From Bacteroidales bacterium (GTDB taxonomy: Bacteria > Bacteroidota > Bacteroidia > Bacteroidales > UBA7960), in NCBI GenBank assembly GCA_003567205.1, contig PXAA01000105.1:1-38787 (forward strand): a stretch of 38,787 nt of DNA, given 5' to 3'. Made by a program: the position numbers and the translations under genes. Below, piece by piece: positions 25,178-33,514 of this stretch; within the stretch, counting starts at the first letter, position 1; each line of letters begins with the position of its first letter. Under the pieces are notes generated by a model, which saw nothing but the letters and a program-made list of their open reading frames with translations, was not told where the DNA came from and did no database searches.

Positions 25178-27028
25178 TCAGTTTACCATATCCCCGCGGA
25201 GTATCCTGAAACGGTTCCGTGCCGTAATCGTATGAATGCTTCCCGGGTAATCAAGCATCAGCTGCTGGTACAGGGTCATGGCTTTATTATGTTGATTGAA
25301 ATAATGATGATGCATATCCGCCCTCTGGAATAATGCTTCATCAGCCAACAGCCCATGCGGATATTTTTCCACAATCAGGGAAAGCAAGCTGTCGGCAGAT
25401 GTATAATCGCCCCTGTGGCGCATGATTTCGGCACGTGCATAAAGGACATCGTCATTGATCTGATGATTGGGAAAACGCACACTGATTGAATCGAGCGTCA
25501 GTGTAGCATTTGCATAGTTGTTCATAAACATGTGTTGCTCCGCCCTGGCAAACAGTTGCAAAGGCTCGGGGTCCCCACCCACACCAAGATTGTCCTGGAT
25601 CCTGAGCGACAACCTCATTGCATCGTTGGCAATGAGGCGGGAAGTACCGGCCTTGAGCACATCGAGTTGTACTTTTGCCCAGTCAAATTCCCCGATGAAA
25701 TAGGTTAAACGGGCATTCTTAAATTTGGCTTCATGTGCCAGGGGGTCATCCCTGAACATACGGTCTACCTGCGAATATAACAAGGTAGCATCCCATACCT
25801 CCCCGGTCAACACCAGAATATCGGCAAGCTCAATGCGGCATTCCCCCTTGACACGGTTTGAAATATTCGGGAGGTCAAGGGTGGCTTCCAGCAATTCAAT
25901 GGCTTCATCTGTATTATGAAGATAAAACGCCCGAAGTTTGGCCAGGTTACGCACCAGTTGTACCGTCCTGGCACCCACACCCAACTGCTCAATGGCCTGC
26001 TTGTATTCCTGCTCAATATCCAGCAGGTCTTCTTCGGTGTACTGATAATCATCAATGACAGATAAAAAACGGACATTCAGGTAGCCGACAAGGGCATCCA
26101 GATAATGTGGGCTGTTTTCACCCATTTCCAGCACATAGCGGTAGGCATCGGCAGCGATCCGGTAATTCCTGTTGCCGGTACTGAGGGAGGCCACTTCCAA
26201 TACCGGTTTGCCCTCCTGTTGCAGGCGGCGGTCAAGTGCCCTGGCCTGCATAAACGCCATTCTGAAATCCTGTTGCTGAACAGACAGCCACAACAACATT
26301 TCCGAATACATGATATTTTCAGGATCGCGCTGGGTATTTGCGAGCAATACCGCCCGCAAGGCATCATTGCGCTCAAAGCCGGGGTCGTTGGCAATCATAT
26401 CCTGCAGCATGCCCCTGACCCTTTCCATTTCTTCCCGGTGCTTGTTCAGGTAGTCCAGATATTCTTCCATCATGGACCTGTATTCGCCTTTCTTTTCATA
26501 GATGCCGGCAATACGCAGGTGCAGCGGATGCTGCTCACCAAGCAGACGCCGGCCATGCATATATGTTTCCAGCGCAAGATCGAGAAATCCGCGTGTTTCA
26601 AAAGCCATGGCAAGGTCAAACACATCCTGCCTGACGGCCTTAAGGTCACCGATCAGGGCGTCCATCTGCCGGCGCGCCCTGCGGTTATTGCCTGCACGGT
26701 GATGTACCCACCCCAGGTCAACCTGGTAACGAATATCACCCGGGTGATGATCTCCCTGACGCCGCACAATCCTTTCGGCACGCCGGAATTCTTCCAGGGC
26801 CAGGAGGCTTTGCAGGTAATGGTTATAGTTCGAATGCGACGGATTGTCCTCAAACAACTCCTCATACAACACAAGGGCCTGCTCAAACCGGCCTTCCCTG
26901 AAATACTGGGCAGCCAGGCGCTCATCCGCTGTATCCTGTGCAAAAACTATTGAGGCCGACGCCAAAAGAACCAACACAGACAATGCCTTCAAAAAACACC
27001 TGTTTATTATGAATACATGTATGCCCAT
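25178..27028 (-). CDS. Secreted tetratricopeptide repeat protein
   Basis: This 616-residue protein has an N-terminal signal peptide (CFLKALSVLVLLASASIVFA, cleaved near residue 30; no lipobox Cys). The rest is almost entirely helical TPR-like repeats (YFREGRFEQALVLYEELFED near the start, LADEALFQRADMHHHYFNQH near the end). It therefore acts in the periplasm, probably as a scaffold, with an unknown partner. It starts 20 bp after serS and ends 14 bp before rsmA, so it is part of the same transcript. I recall similar TPR genes near serS in other Bacteroidota, but no function is established to my knowledge. Confidence 0.85.
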   Translation of the reverse strand: MGIHVFIINRCFLKALSVLVLLASASIVFAQDTADERLAAQYFREGRFEQALVLYEELFEDNPSHSNYNHYLQSLLALEEFRRAERIVRRQGDHHPGDIRYQVDLGWVHHRAGNNRRARRQMDALIGDLKAVRQDVFDLAMAFETRGFLDLALETYMHGRRLLGEQHPLHLRIAGIYEKKGEYRSMMEEYLDYLNKHREEMERVRGMLQDMIANDPGFERNDALRAVLLANTQRDPENIMYSEMLLWLSVQQQDFRMAFMQARALDRRLQQEGKPVLEVASLSTGNRNYRIAADAYRYVLEMGENSPHYLDALVGYLNVRFLSVIDDYQYTEEDLLDIEQEYKQAIEQLGVGARTVQLVRNLAKLRAFYLHNTDEAIELLEATLDLPNISNRVKGECRIELADILVLTGEVWDATLLYSQVDRMFRDDPLAHEAKFKNARLTYFIGEFDWAKVQLDVLKAGTSRLIANDAMRLSLRIQDNLGVGGDPEPLQLFARAEQHMFMNNYANATLTLDSISVRFPNHQINDDVLYARAEIMRHRGDYTSADSLLSLIVEKYPHGLLADEALFQRADMHHHYFNQHNKAMTLYQQLMLDYPGSIHTITARNRFRILRGDMVN

Positions 27029-27047
27029 CCCAATATAATGTTACAAA

Positions 27048-28319
27048 TCAACCAATCACCTCAAACCTGGTATAAGCGTGCAGCACCCGGGGAACACGAA
27101 CCCCTTCCGGGCCCTGGTTGTTTTCAAGCAATGCCGCCATAATGCGGGGCAAGGCCAGTGCGCTGCCATTGAGTGTGTGTGCCAGCAGGTTCTTGCCATC
27201 TTTTGAGCGGAACCGAAGTTTCATACGCTGCGACTGGTAGGTCTCAAAATTGGATATTGAGCTTACTTCCAACCAACGTTTTTGTGCAGCAGAAAAAACC
27301 TCTATATCATATGTCAGCGCAGATGCAAATCCAAGGTCGCCACCACACAAGCGTGATACACGAAAAGGAAGCTCCAGTTTCCGGAGCAATGAAGCCACAT
27401 AGTCTACCATTTCATCGAGGATGGCATAACTTTTTTCCGGATGGGTCACCTGAACGATTTCCACCTTATCGAACTGATGCAGGCGGTTGAGCCCGCGCAC
27501 TTCCTTGCCATAAGACCCCGCTTCCCTGCGGAAACATACCGAATGGGCCGTACACTTGAGCGGAAGGTCCTCTTCGCGCTGAATGGTATCCCTGAAAATA
27601 TTAGTAAGAGGCACTTCTGAGGTAGGAATGAGGTACAGTTTATCGGATGGTACCTGGTACATCTGTCCGTCCTTGTCGGGCAGTTGTCCTGTGCCAAAGG
27701 CCGAGTCTTCATTTACCAAAAGGGGTGGTTGATATTCTGTATAACCCTCCTTTGCAGCCTCATCGAGAAAGAAAGCTATCAGGGCCCTTTGTAAACGGAC
27801 GCCTTTGCCTTTGTACACAGGAAATCCCGCTCCAGTTACCTTGGTGCCCGCCTCAAAATCAATTATATCATATTTTTTTGCCAGGTCCCAGTGCGGTAGC
27901 GCATCAGGGCCCATTTGGGGCATATCCCCCTCTTCCCTGACAATTTCATTGTCCTTTTCCGAACGGCCTGCTGGAACCGAAGTATGGGGCAACATGGGCA
28001 ATTGCGTCATCAGGCCGTTCAATGCAAGCGAGAGCGCATCCAGTTGTTCCTGCAGATCTTTGGCCTGTTTTTTCAAGCGTACCGATTCATCCTTCAGGTG
28101 TTCGGCTTCATGGGCTTTGCCCGACTTGAATAATTCACCAATCTTTCGGGCCAGGGCATTGCCTGCAGCCAGGGTATCGTCCAGTTGCTTTTGTGTCTGG
28201 CGGCGCAGGGCATCTTTTTTCTGGATGTCCTCCACCAGGACAGCGGCCTCAAAATTCCTGACCTGATAACGCCGGATCACTTCCTGGCTGTTATCGCGTA
28301 TTTGCTGTATATCAATCAT
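27048..28319 (-). CDS. serS: Seryl-tRNA synthetase
   Basis: SerS charges tRNA-Ser (and tRNA-Sec where present) with serine. The 423 residues start with the family sequence MIDIQQIRDNSQEVIRRYQV. A long antiparallel coiled coil (about 28-105) reads the tRNA variable arm. The class II core contains TSEVPLTN, motif 2 (CFRREAGSYGKEVRGLNRLH) and motif 3 (NGSALALPRIMAALLENNQ). It heads the run serS, TPR, rsmA, PP2C/LysM and dehydrogenase after the rpmA terminator. A TAAATTTG box at 28325-28332 lies 5 bp upstream of the ATG. Confidence 0.97.
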   Translation of the reverse strand: MIDIQQIRDNSQEVIRRYQVRNFEAAVLVEDIQKKDALRRQTQKQLDDTLAAGNALARKIGELFKSGKAHEAEHLKDESVRLKKQAKDLQEQLDALSLALNGLMTQLPMLPHTSVPAGRSEKDNEIVREEGDMPQMGPDALPHWDLAKKYDIIDFEAGTKVTGAGFPVYKGKGVRLQRALIAFFLDEAAKEGYTEYQPPLLVNEDSAFGTGQLPDKDGQMYQVPSDKLYLIPTSEVPLTNIFRDTIQREEDLPLKCTAHSVCFRREAGSYGKEVRGLNRLHQFDKVEIVQVTHPEKSYAILDEMVDYVASLLRKLELPFRVSRLCGGDLGFASALTYDIEVFSAAQKRWLEVSSISNFETYQSQRMKLRFRSKDGKNLLAHTLNGSALALPRIMAALLENNQGPEGVRVPRVLHAYTRFEVIG

Positions 28320-28347
28320 GAGATCAAATTTAAAAAGAAATACGGCA

Positions 28348-28375
28348 TAAAAAAATCCTGCCGCAGCAGGATTTT
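28348..28375 (-). terminator. Rho-independent terminator after rpmA
   Basis: A perfect 10-bp stem (AAAATCCTGC at 28352-28361, GCAGGATTTT at 28366-28375) with a 4-nt loop is followed on the minus strand by T residues. Confidence 0.9.
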
Positions 28376-28425
28376 ATAAGTGATTTATCTGTGTCCGGTC
28401 TTTCAGCCGGTGGGATTTTCAAATC

Positions 28426-29073
28426 TTATTCCTTGTCCTCTTTCTTTTTGGGTGCCGCTTTTTTTGCAGCACTTGATTTCTTTTCAGTGGACGCTTTTTT
28501 TGTGGTGCTTGCTTTTTTTGCCGTAGCTGTTTTTTTGGTTGTGGCCGGCTTTTTGGTTGCAGTCGGCTTTTTGGCTGTGGCCGGCTTTTTGGTTGCAGTC
28601 GGCTTTTTGGCTGTGGCCGGCTTTTTGGTTGCAGTCGGCTTTTTGGCTGTGGCCGGCTTTTCCGCCGGACTCTCTTTCTTGACAGCCACCTTTTTTTCTG
28701 CAGGGGCTTCCGCTTCCATTACAGCAACATCAGTTTCTGCAGCTGCTTTGGCAGGACTTTTAGCTTCTGCTGTATCTTTTACAGGCTTCTTTTTGGGGAG
28801 GACTTCCGGCATGGCTTCCATCACAGGTTTCACATTGACATAGGATTTGTTTCCGTATGTTTTCCTGAATACCACCTTGCCGTCAACCAGGGCATACAGT
28901 GTATGGTCTTTACCCATACCAACGTTCTGGCCCGGGTAATGCCTGGTTCCGCGTTGCCTTACAATAATATTGCCTGCAATGGCCATAGAACCACCGAATA
29001 TCTTAACACCGAGCCGCTTGCTGTGCGATTCGCGTCCGTTGCGTGAGCTGCCAACTCCTTTCTTGTGTGCCAT
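28426..29073 (-). CDS. rpmA: 50S ribosomal protein L27 with long Lys/Ala/Pro/Thr-rich C-terminal tail
   Basis: Residues 1 to about 84 are canonical L27 ([61 protein letters not shown]), whose N-terminus reaches the peptidyl-transferase centre. Normal L27 ends there. This protein continues for about 130 residues: an acidic/Ala stretch (about 97-130), then a highly basic low-complexity tail made of [12 protein letters not shown] repeats and similar Lys/Ala/Thr/Ser units, ending [12 protein letters not shown]. The tail resembles histone-H1-like or nucleoid-protein tails. No stop or frameshift separates the two parts. rpmA is 29 bp after rplU and followed by a strong terminator. Confidence 0.93.
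   Translation of the reverse strand: MAHKKGVGSSRNGRESHSKRLGVKIFGGSMAIAGNIIVRQRGTRHYPGQNVGMGKDHTLYALVDGKVVFRKTYGNKSYVNVKPVMEAMPEVLPKKKPVKDTAEAKSPAKAAAETDVAVMEAEAPAEKKVAVKKESPAEKPATAKKPTATKKPATAKKPTATKKPATAKKPTATKKPATTKKTATAKKASTTKKASTEKKSSAAKKAAPKKKEDKE
28545..28652 (-). repeat. Three identical 36-bp repeats inside the rpmA tail
   Basis: Units 28545-28580, 28581-28616 and 28617-28652 are identical base for base, with a partial fourth copy from 28653. Each encodes one 12-residue [12 protein letters not shown]-type unit, so a change in copy number keeps the reading frame. Confidence 0.93.
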
Positions 29074-29102
29074 AATATGCTATTTTTTTCGATTGCCAAT
29101 GT

Positions 29103-29414
29103 TTAAGCGGTAATGTCCTCGATCTGGATCTGTGTCATCGGCTGGCGATGACCATTCATCTTTTGATAGCCTTTTCTTCTTTTCTTTTTAAAGACCAATA
29201 TCTTATCGGCTTTTACATGATCCAAAACCTTTGCCTTGATTTTCGCGCCTTTTACCAGGGGTTTTCCAACCTTGATCTTATCGCCATCGGACAACAACAT
29301 GACCTTGTCAAACTCCAGTTCACTGCCCGCTTCGTTGTCCAGCAGGTTCACAAAAAGTCTCTGCTCCTTTTGTATTTTAAACTGCTGACCGCCTATTTCA
29401 ACAATTGCGTACAT
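29103..29414 (-). CDS. rplU: 50S ribosomal protein L21
   Basis: L21 is a 23S rRNA-binding protein of the large subunit. The 103 residues begin MYAIVEIGGQQFKIQKEQRL and end with the basic KKKRRKGYQKMNGHRQPMTQ segment typical of the family. It is the first gene of the rplU-rpmA operon. Its promoter at 29457-29486 gives a leader of about 35 nt. Confidence 0.97.
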   Translation of the reverse strand: MYAIVEIGGQQFKIQKEQRLFVNLLDNEAGSELEFDKVMLLSDGDKIKVGKPLVKGAKIKAKVLDHVKADKILVFKKKRRKGYQKMNGHRQPMTQIQIEDITA

Positions 29415-29456
29415 TTCTTATTCTGAATTAAATGGGTTACCCAAATATTGGGGGTG

Positions 29457-29486
29457 CAAAGATAATATAATTTTATCAGGCTGCAA
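29457..29486 (-). promoter_or_regulatory. Promoter of rplU-rpmA
   Basis: On the minus strand TTG (29486-29484), 19 bp, TATCTTTG (29464-29457): a clean Bacteroidota -33/-7 pair. Just downstream, in the leader, ACCCAAATATTGGGGGT (29434-29450 on the plus strand) is a small inverted repeat that could fold or bind a regulator. Confidence 0.65.
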
Positions 29487-29505
29487 TGCATCAAAAGAAA
29501 ATTTT

Positions 29506-30399
29506 TTATAAGCCCCGGGCTTTCCTGTTTGCAAGGTACACACCGGCCAGGATGAGCCCGATCCAGAGCAGATACAGGATAAGGAACGCCTCCCCGTCGG
29601 CAATCCCCCACATGATCGACACAATGGGCATCAAATACGTCACCGTGGAGGTAAACAGGGCAGATGTCTGCTTGATGAGCCAGTTGTGGATAATCATGGC
29701 CACAGCCGTACCCACCACAGCCAGGATGGCAATATAACCGAAACTTTCCCATCCGCGGGGGTCATTGGCAAGGATAGATATCATATTGCTTCCGGCAAAC
29801 AAATAAATCAGCGAGGGGATCCCGATGAACATAAACACAACGGAAGTAATGGTAAGGGCGCTAAAGCCGGACAGGTAGCGCTTGATCAGGTTCATATTGA
29901 TGGCATAGCAAACAGCAGCCGTCACAGCCAGCAATCCATACCATGCATTGTTCAGCTGGCCTCCGTTAGCTACCGACAACAGGCCAATGGCCCCACTAAG
30001 GCCAATCGCTACCCCCAATACATTGATCCACCGTGTGTGTATGCCAAAAAACAGGACTCCGATCAGCAGGGTAAACAAAGGAGTCAGGGAGTTCAACACA
30101 CCGGCCATATAACTGTCAATAACCGTTTGTGCCACAGCAAACAAAAAAGGAGGTAAGCCATTGCCAATAATACCCGCCATGATAAAATAGATCAATGCCC
30201 GCCGTGGAACCTTTTTCAGGTGCCAGATGAGCAGGGGCGACAACACAATAAAGGAAATGGCAATGCGCATTGCACCGACCTCCATACTGCTAAAAGCGAC
30301 CAACCCACGTTTGATCAGTATAAAAGAACTGCCCCATACCAATACCAGGATGGCCAGCGCCAACCAGTGAACGCCATGTGGTTTATTGTTGTGTTGCAT
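29506..30399 (-). CDS. EamA/DMT-family transporter
   Basis: This inner-membrane protein has about ten transmembrane helices in two EamA repeats (WLALAILVLVWGSSFILIKR at the start; a second half starting near NNAWYGLLAVTAAVCYAINM). Family members export amino acids or metabolites, and the substrate cannot be inferred here. I start it at the ATG at 30399 (MQHNNKPHGVHWLAL, 297 residues). An open frame upstream to 30561 runs through the divergent macro-domain gene and its promoter and is not believable. A -7-like box TAACTTTG on this strand (30448-30441) supports the choice. Confidence 0.88.
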   Translation of the reverse strand: MQHNNKPHGVHWLALAILVLVWGSSFILIKRGLVAFSSMEVGAMRIAISFIVLSPLLIWHLKKVPRRALIYFIMAGIIGNGLPPFLFAVAQTVIDSYMAGVLNSLTPLFTLLIGVLFFGIHTRWINVLGVAIGLSGAIGLLSVANGGQLNNAWYGLLAVTAAVCYAINMNLIKRYLSGFSALTITSVVFMFIGIPSLIYLFAGSNMISILANDPRGWESFGYIAILAVVGTAVAMIIHNWLIKQTSALFTSTVTYLMPIVSIMWGIADGEAFLILYLLWIGLILAGVYLANRKARGL

Positions 30400-30440
30400 G
30401 ATGATCCTCGTGGAATAATAACAAAAGCCTGTGGCGGCTG

Positions 30441-30478
30441 CAAAGTTATGCAAATGCGTATGATTTTTTTTAACTTTG
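30441..30478. promoter_or_regulatory. Divergent promoter region with two identical -7 boxes
   Basis: TAACTTTG occurs at 30471-30478 on the plus strand (for the macro-domain gene, start 30500) and at 30448-30441 on the minus strand (for the EamA gene, start 30399). Together they form an inverted repeat. No good -33 box was found for either. Confidence 0.5.
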
Positions 30479-30499
30479 GTGGAATTTAGGCTTACCGAT

Positions 30500-31027
30500 A
30501 TGAAAAAAAGCGGGCAAGAACACCGGATAAAAATAGAACTGGTCCGTGGCGATATCGCCAATCAGCCAGACATCAGTGCCATTGTAAATGCCGCCAATGC
30601 ACAGTTGCGCATCGGTGGCGGAGTAGCCGGCGCCATTCATCGCGCCGCCGGTCCGGGACTGGAAGAAGAGTGCCACCCAATGGGCCCCATTCGTCCCGGA
30701 CAGGCAGTAATTAGCGGGGGGCACAATCTTCCGAACGACTACGTAATCCATTGCCTTGGCCCTGTTTACGGGGTAGACAAGCCGGAAGACAAGCTACTGG
30801 CCGATTGTTACCGCAATGCCCTGAAGCTGGCAGATCAAAAACACATAGAATCCATAGCTTTCCCGGCCATTTCGGCAGGCGCTTTCGGTTACCCGATCAA
30901 TGAAGCAGCCGGTATCGCGCTGAAAACCATTAACAATACAATTCCCGAACTGCAGCACCTGAAACGGATCCGCATGGTGCTTTTTAGTGAGCAAGACCTG
31001 CAAGTGTTTAAAAGCCTCAATAAATAA
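30500..31027 (+). CDS. Macro-domain ADP-ribose-binding protein
   Basis: Macro domains bind ADP-ribose and often remove it from proteins, nucleic acids or O-acetyl-ADP-ribose. This 175-residue protein is a stand-alone macro domain: LVRGDIANQPDISAIVNAAN (15-33), RIGGGVAGAIHRAAG (37-51), and FPAISAGAFGYP (121-132). In MacroD/YmdB-type hydrolases the loop reads GGVDGAIH with a catalytic Asp; here the position is Ala43, as in Af1521-like GGGVA loops, so the activity may differ. The ATG at 30500 follows the -7 box by 21 bp; a longer frame to 30476 would overlap that box. It is followed after 26 bp by the M28 peptidase gene. Confidence 0.9.
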   Translation: MKKSGQEHRIKIELVRGDIANQPDISAIVNAANAQLRIGGGVAGAIHRAAGPGLEEECHPMGPIRPGQAVISGGHNLPNDYVIHCLGPVYGVDKPEDKLLADCYRNALKLADQKHIESIAFPAISAGAFGYPINEAAGIALKTINNTIPELQHLKRIRMVLFSEQDLQVFKSLNK

Positions 31028-31053
31028 TCGCTGAAACCAATCAGCATAAAAAC

Positions 31054-33480
31054 ATGAGGTCAATGAAAAACCAAAACAAACAAAACCTGATTATAGGTCT
31101 GGCGGTGACCCTGGCCATACTCTTTATCGTGTTTATTTCATTCCGCTTGAACACCCCGCCGGCGGTTATCCCATTCGATGCCCCCGTCAATGAGTTTTCA
31201 GCCGAACGTACTTTAACGGATCTTTCTTACATCGCTTCTATGAAGAACCCTATTGGCAGCCAGGCCAATGAAGTGGTGCGGCAGTATATCATTGACCGGC
31301 TGGAAGAACTGGATGTTAACCCCCGGATGCATCTGACCGGTTATTATGAGCCCAATATGCAACGGGCAGCCACACTAGGCAACATCCTGGCCCGCATTCC
31401 AGGCACAGGATGCGGCCAGGCCATTATGTTCATGGGCCATTACGACACCGTTATGGACGCATACGGAGCTTCCGACAACGGATCAGCAGTAGTGGCCATG
31501 CTTGAATTGATCCGCCTGCTTCAGTACCATCCCCCACTTAAGAACGACCTCATTTTTTTCTTCCCCGATGGCGAAGAAGTCGGGCTGCTTGGCGCCAGGG
31601 CTTTTTTGGATGACCACCCGTGGGCCGGAGATGTCCGCTTTGTGGTCAATCTGGAAGCCAGGGGAACGAGCGGTCAAAGTATTATGTTTGAAACCGGTTT
31701 TAACAACCTCAAAGCGATATCAGCATTCGCCAAAACGGTACCGCATCCCGCAGCCAATTCGCTGTCGTATGAAATTTACGCCCGCATGCCCAACGACACC
31801 GACTTCAGTCCCTTTAAAAACAGGGGATTCCAGGGACTCAACATGGCTTATATCAACCAGGCATTCGACTATCATACCGCAGGCGACAACCTGGAGAATA
31901 CCGACCTGCGCTCCATACAGCATCACGGATCATATATCACTGCCATAGCCCTGGAATTGGGCAATCAGCCCCTGGATTTTGAAGCGGACCAGAATGCCAT
32001 ATATTTCAACACCCCCGGTAACGGATTTTTATATTATCCATACAGTTGGGCCATTCCACTTGCCATTGCCGTATTCATTATTTTGTTACTGGTAATTACA
32101 CTGGGGATCATCAGAAAGGCCATGACCCCCCTGGGGGCAATATTTGGCATCGTGGCTTTCCTCTTGTACCTGCTCATACTTTTTACCCTGATTTACTCGA
32201 TCTATCACATTCTGGCCAGGTATTATCCCGGCAGCGACCACCTGCTACTCGAATACAGCCATCAGACTTTGATGCTCGGTTTTACCGGAATTTCTGCAGC
32301 CTTTTCCCTGATCTTTTACCGCATGATCGGCAGGGGGGTCAAAGCCTGGCAGTTATTCATTCTTCTGGCAGTGATCCTTGCCCTGATGATACTGGGCGGA
32401 CAGTTAAGTGCCTGGCGTATTTTTGCTGCTATTGCGGTAAGTCTTGTTTTGTTTCTGGTGTTCAAAAAACCCGCAGGGTTATGGGACCTTTCGGCAGGCG
32501 CCCTGATCAGCTGGGCCGTGCTCATGCTTTTTGTCACATTTTCAATGCCCGGGGGCAGCTTTTTGTTTATCTGGCCGCTGACATTCAGTCTGCTGGCTGC
32601 AGGAATTCTTATTTTTATGACACCCCACGGTCAAAAGCCGGTATTTCAGGCCATTATACTGGTACTCTTTGCCATTCCGGCATTAACATGGTTTCCGGTC
32701 ATCAGCCAACTTTTCTCTGTGGCCATGGGGCTCGAAATGATCGGGGTTGCCATGCTGCTCATTGGCCTGATGATGGGGCTGTTGATCCCCCATATGGATA
32801 TCATCACAAAATATAAGCCCTATATGATTCCCATATTGATCTTATTGGCCGGTCTGTTTTTCCTGCTGACAGGATCCATTGGCCTGGAGTATGATAAGCG
32901 GCACCGAAAACCCAACAACATCCTATACGTCTTTAATGGTGTAACCAACAAATCACTTTGGGTATCGACTGATAGCCGGCCCGATGCGTTTACCCGTCAG
33001 TTTCTTACAGATCATCCCAACAGGATTCAAATGACAGATTTTTTTCCACTCAACACCAGAGACCACCTGGCGTGGCCGGCTGATTCTGAAGCAATGCAGC
33101 CACCGGTGGCGCGTATTTTACAGGACACACTGGTAAACGGGGAACGAAGCCTGACATTAAATATCCGTTCGGAGCGGGGTGCCGCCTGGATTTCCACTTA
33201 TATCAGTGCCGGGATGGATGGGTTGGAAATACAGCTGGAAGACCATGCCAGGCATCCCTTGCGGCCCTATCGGGGTACCAGCTGGCATAGCCTGCGTTAT
33301 TTTGCCCCCCCGGAATCAGGCTTTGATCTGACCATATATTTTGAACCGGACGAAGCAATTGAACTCCGGATAACGGATCATGTGTTTGGTATTCCGGACT
33401 TCATTGATTACATAGCGCGGCCTTCACATATGATGCCAGCCATGGACCAGTCGCTGGCCACCCAGCGCTACATTTACTGA
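31054..33480 (+). CDS. Membrane-anchored M28-family metallopeptidase
   Basis: After one N-terminal transmembrane helix (about 12-30) comes a zinc aminopeptidase domain of the M28 family (about 45-310) with all metal and catalytic positions: His129 and Asp131 (MGHYDT), Asp141 (ASDNGS), Glu174-Glu175 (GEEVG), Glu201 and His274 (DYHTAGDN). The C-terminal half holds about eight to nine transmembrane helices (about 330-630) and a soluble end domain (about 640-808). This layout resembles eukaryotic ERMP1 and yeast Pff1 membrane proteases. The peptidase domain would face the periplasm. The substrate is unknown. An in-frame ATG at 31063 could also be the start. Confidence 0.88.
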   Translation: MRSMKNQNKQNLIIGLAVTLAILFIVFISFRLNTPPAVIPFDAPVNEFSAERTLTDLSYIASMKNPIGSQANEVVRQYIIDRLEELDVNPRMHLTGYYEPNMQRAATLGNILARIPGTGCGQAIMFMGHYDTVMDAYGASDNGSAVVAMLELIRLLQYHPPLKNDLIFFFPDGEEVGLLGARAFLDDHPWAGDVRFVVNLEARGTSGQSIMFETGFNNLKAISAFAKTVPHPAANSLSYEIYARMPNDTDFSPFKNRGFQGLNMAYINQAFDYHTAGDNLENTDLRSIQHHGSYITAIALELGNQPLDFEADQNAIYFNTPGNGFLYYPYSWAIPLAIAVFIILLLVITLGIIRKAMTPLGAIFGIVAFLLYLLILFTLIYSIYHILARYYPGSDHLLLEYSHQTLMLGFTGISAAFSLIFYRMIGRGVKAWQLFILLAVILALMILGGQLSAWRIFAAIAVSLVLFLVFKKPAGLWDLSAGALISWAVLMLFVTFSMPGGSFLFIWPLTFSLLAAGILIFMTPHGQKPVFQAIILVLFAIPALTWFPVISQLFSVAMGLEMIGVAMLLIGLMMGLLIPHMDIITKYKPYMIPILILLAGLFFLLTGSIGLEYDKRHRKPNNILYVFNGVTNKSLWVSTDSRPDAFTRQFLTDHPNRIQMTDFFPLNTRDHLAWPADSEAMQPPVARILQDTLVNGERSLTLNIRSERGAAWISTYISAGMDGLEIQLEDHARHPLRPYRGTSWHSLRYFAPPESGFDLTIYFEPDEAIELRITDHVFGIPDFIDYIARPSHMMPAMDQSLATQRYIY

Positions 33481-33514
33481 ATTCCTGTTTCGACAGGCAT
33501 ATGGGTTACTTTCT

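Noticed and set aside
28391-28843. Plus-strand 150-codon hydrophobic frame
   Set aside because: It is the reverse reading of the rpmA tail repeats. Its Ala/Val/Phe/Gly periodicity is produced by the 36-bp units.
29686-30156. Plus-strand 156-codon frame
   Set aside because: It is antisense to the EamA transporter, with a His/Gln-rich composition and no domain.
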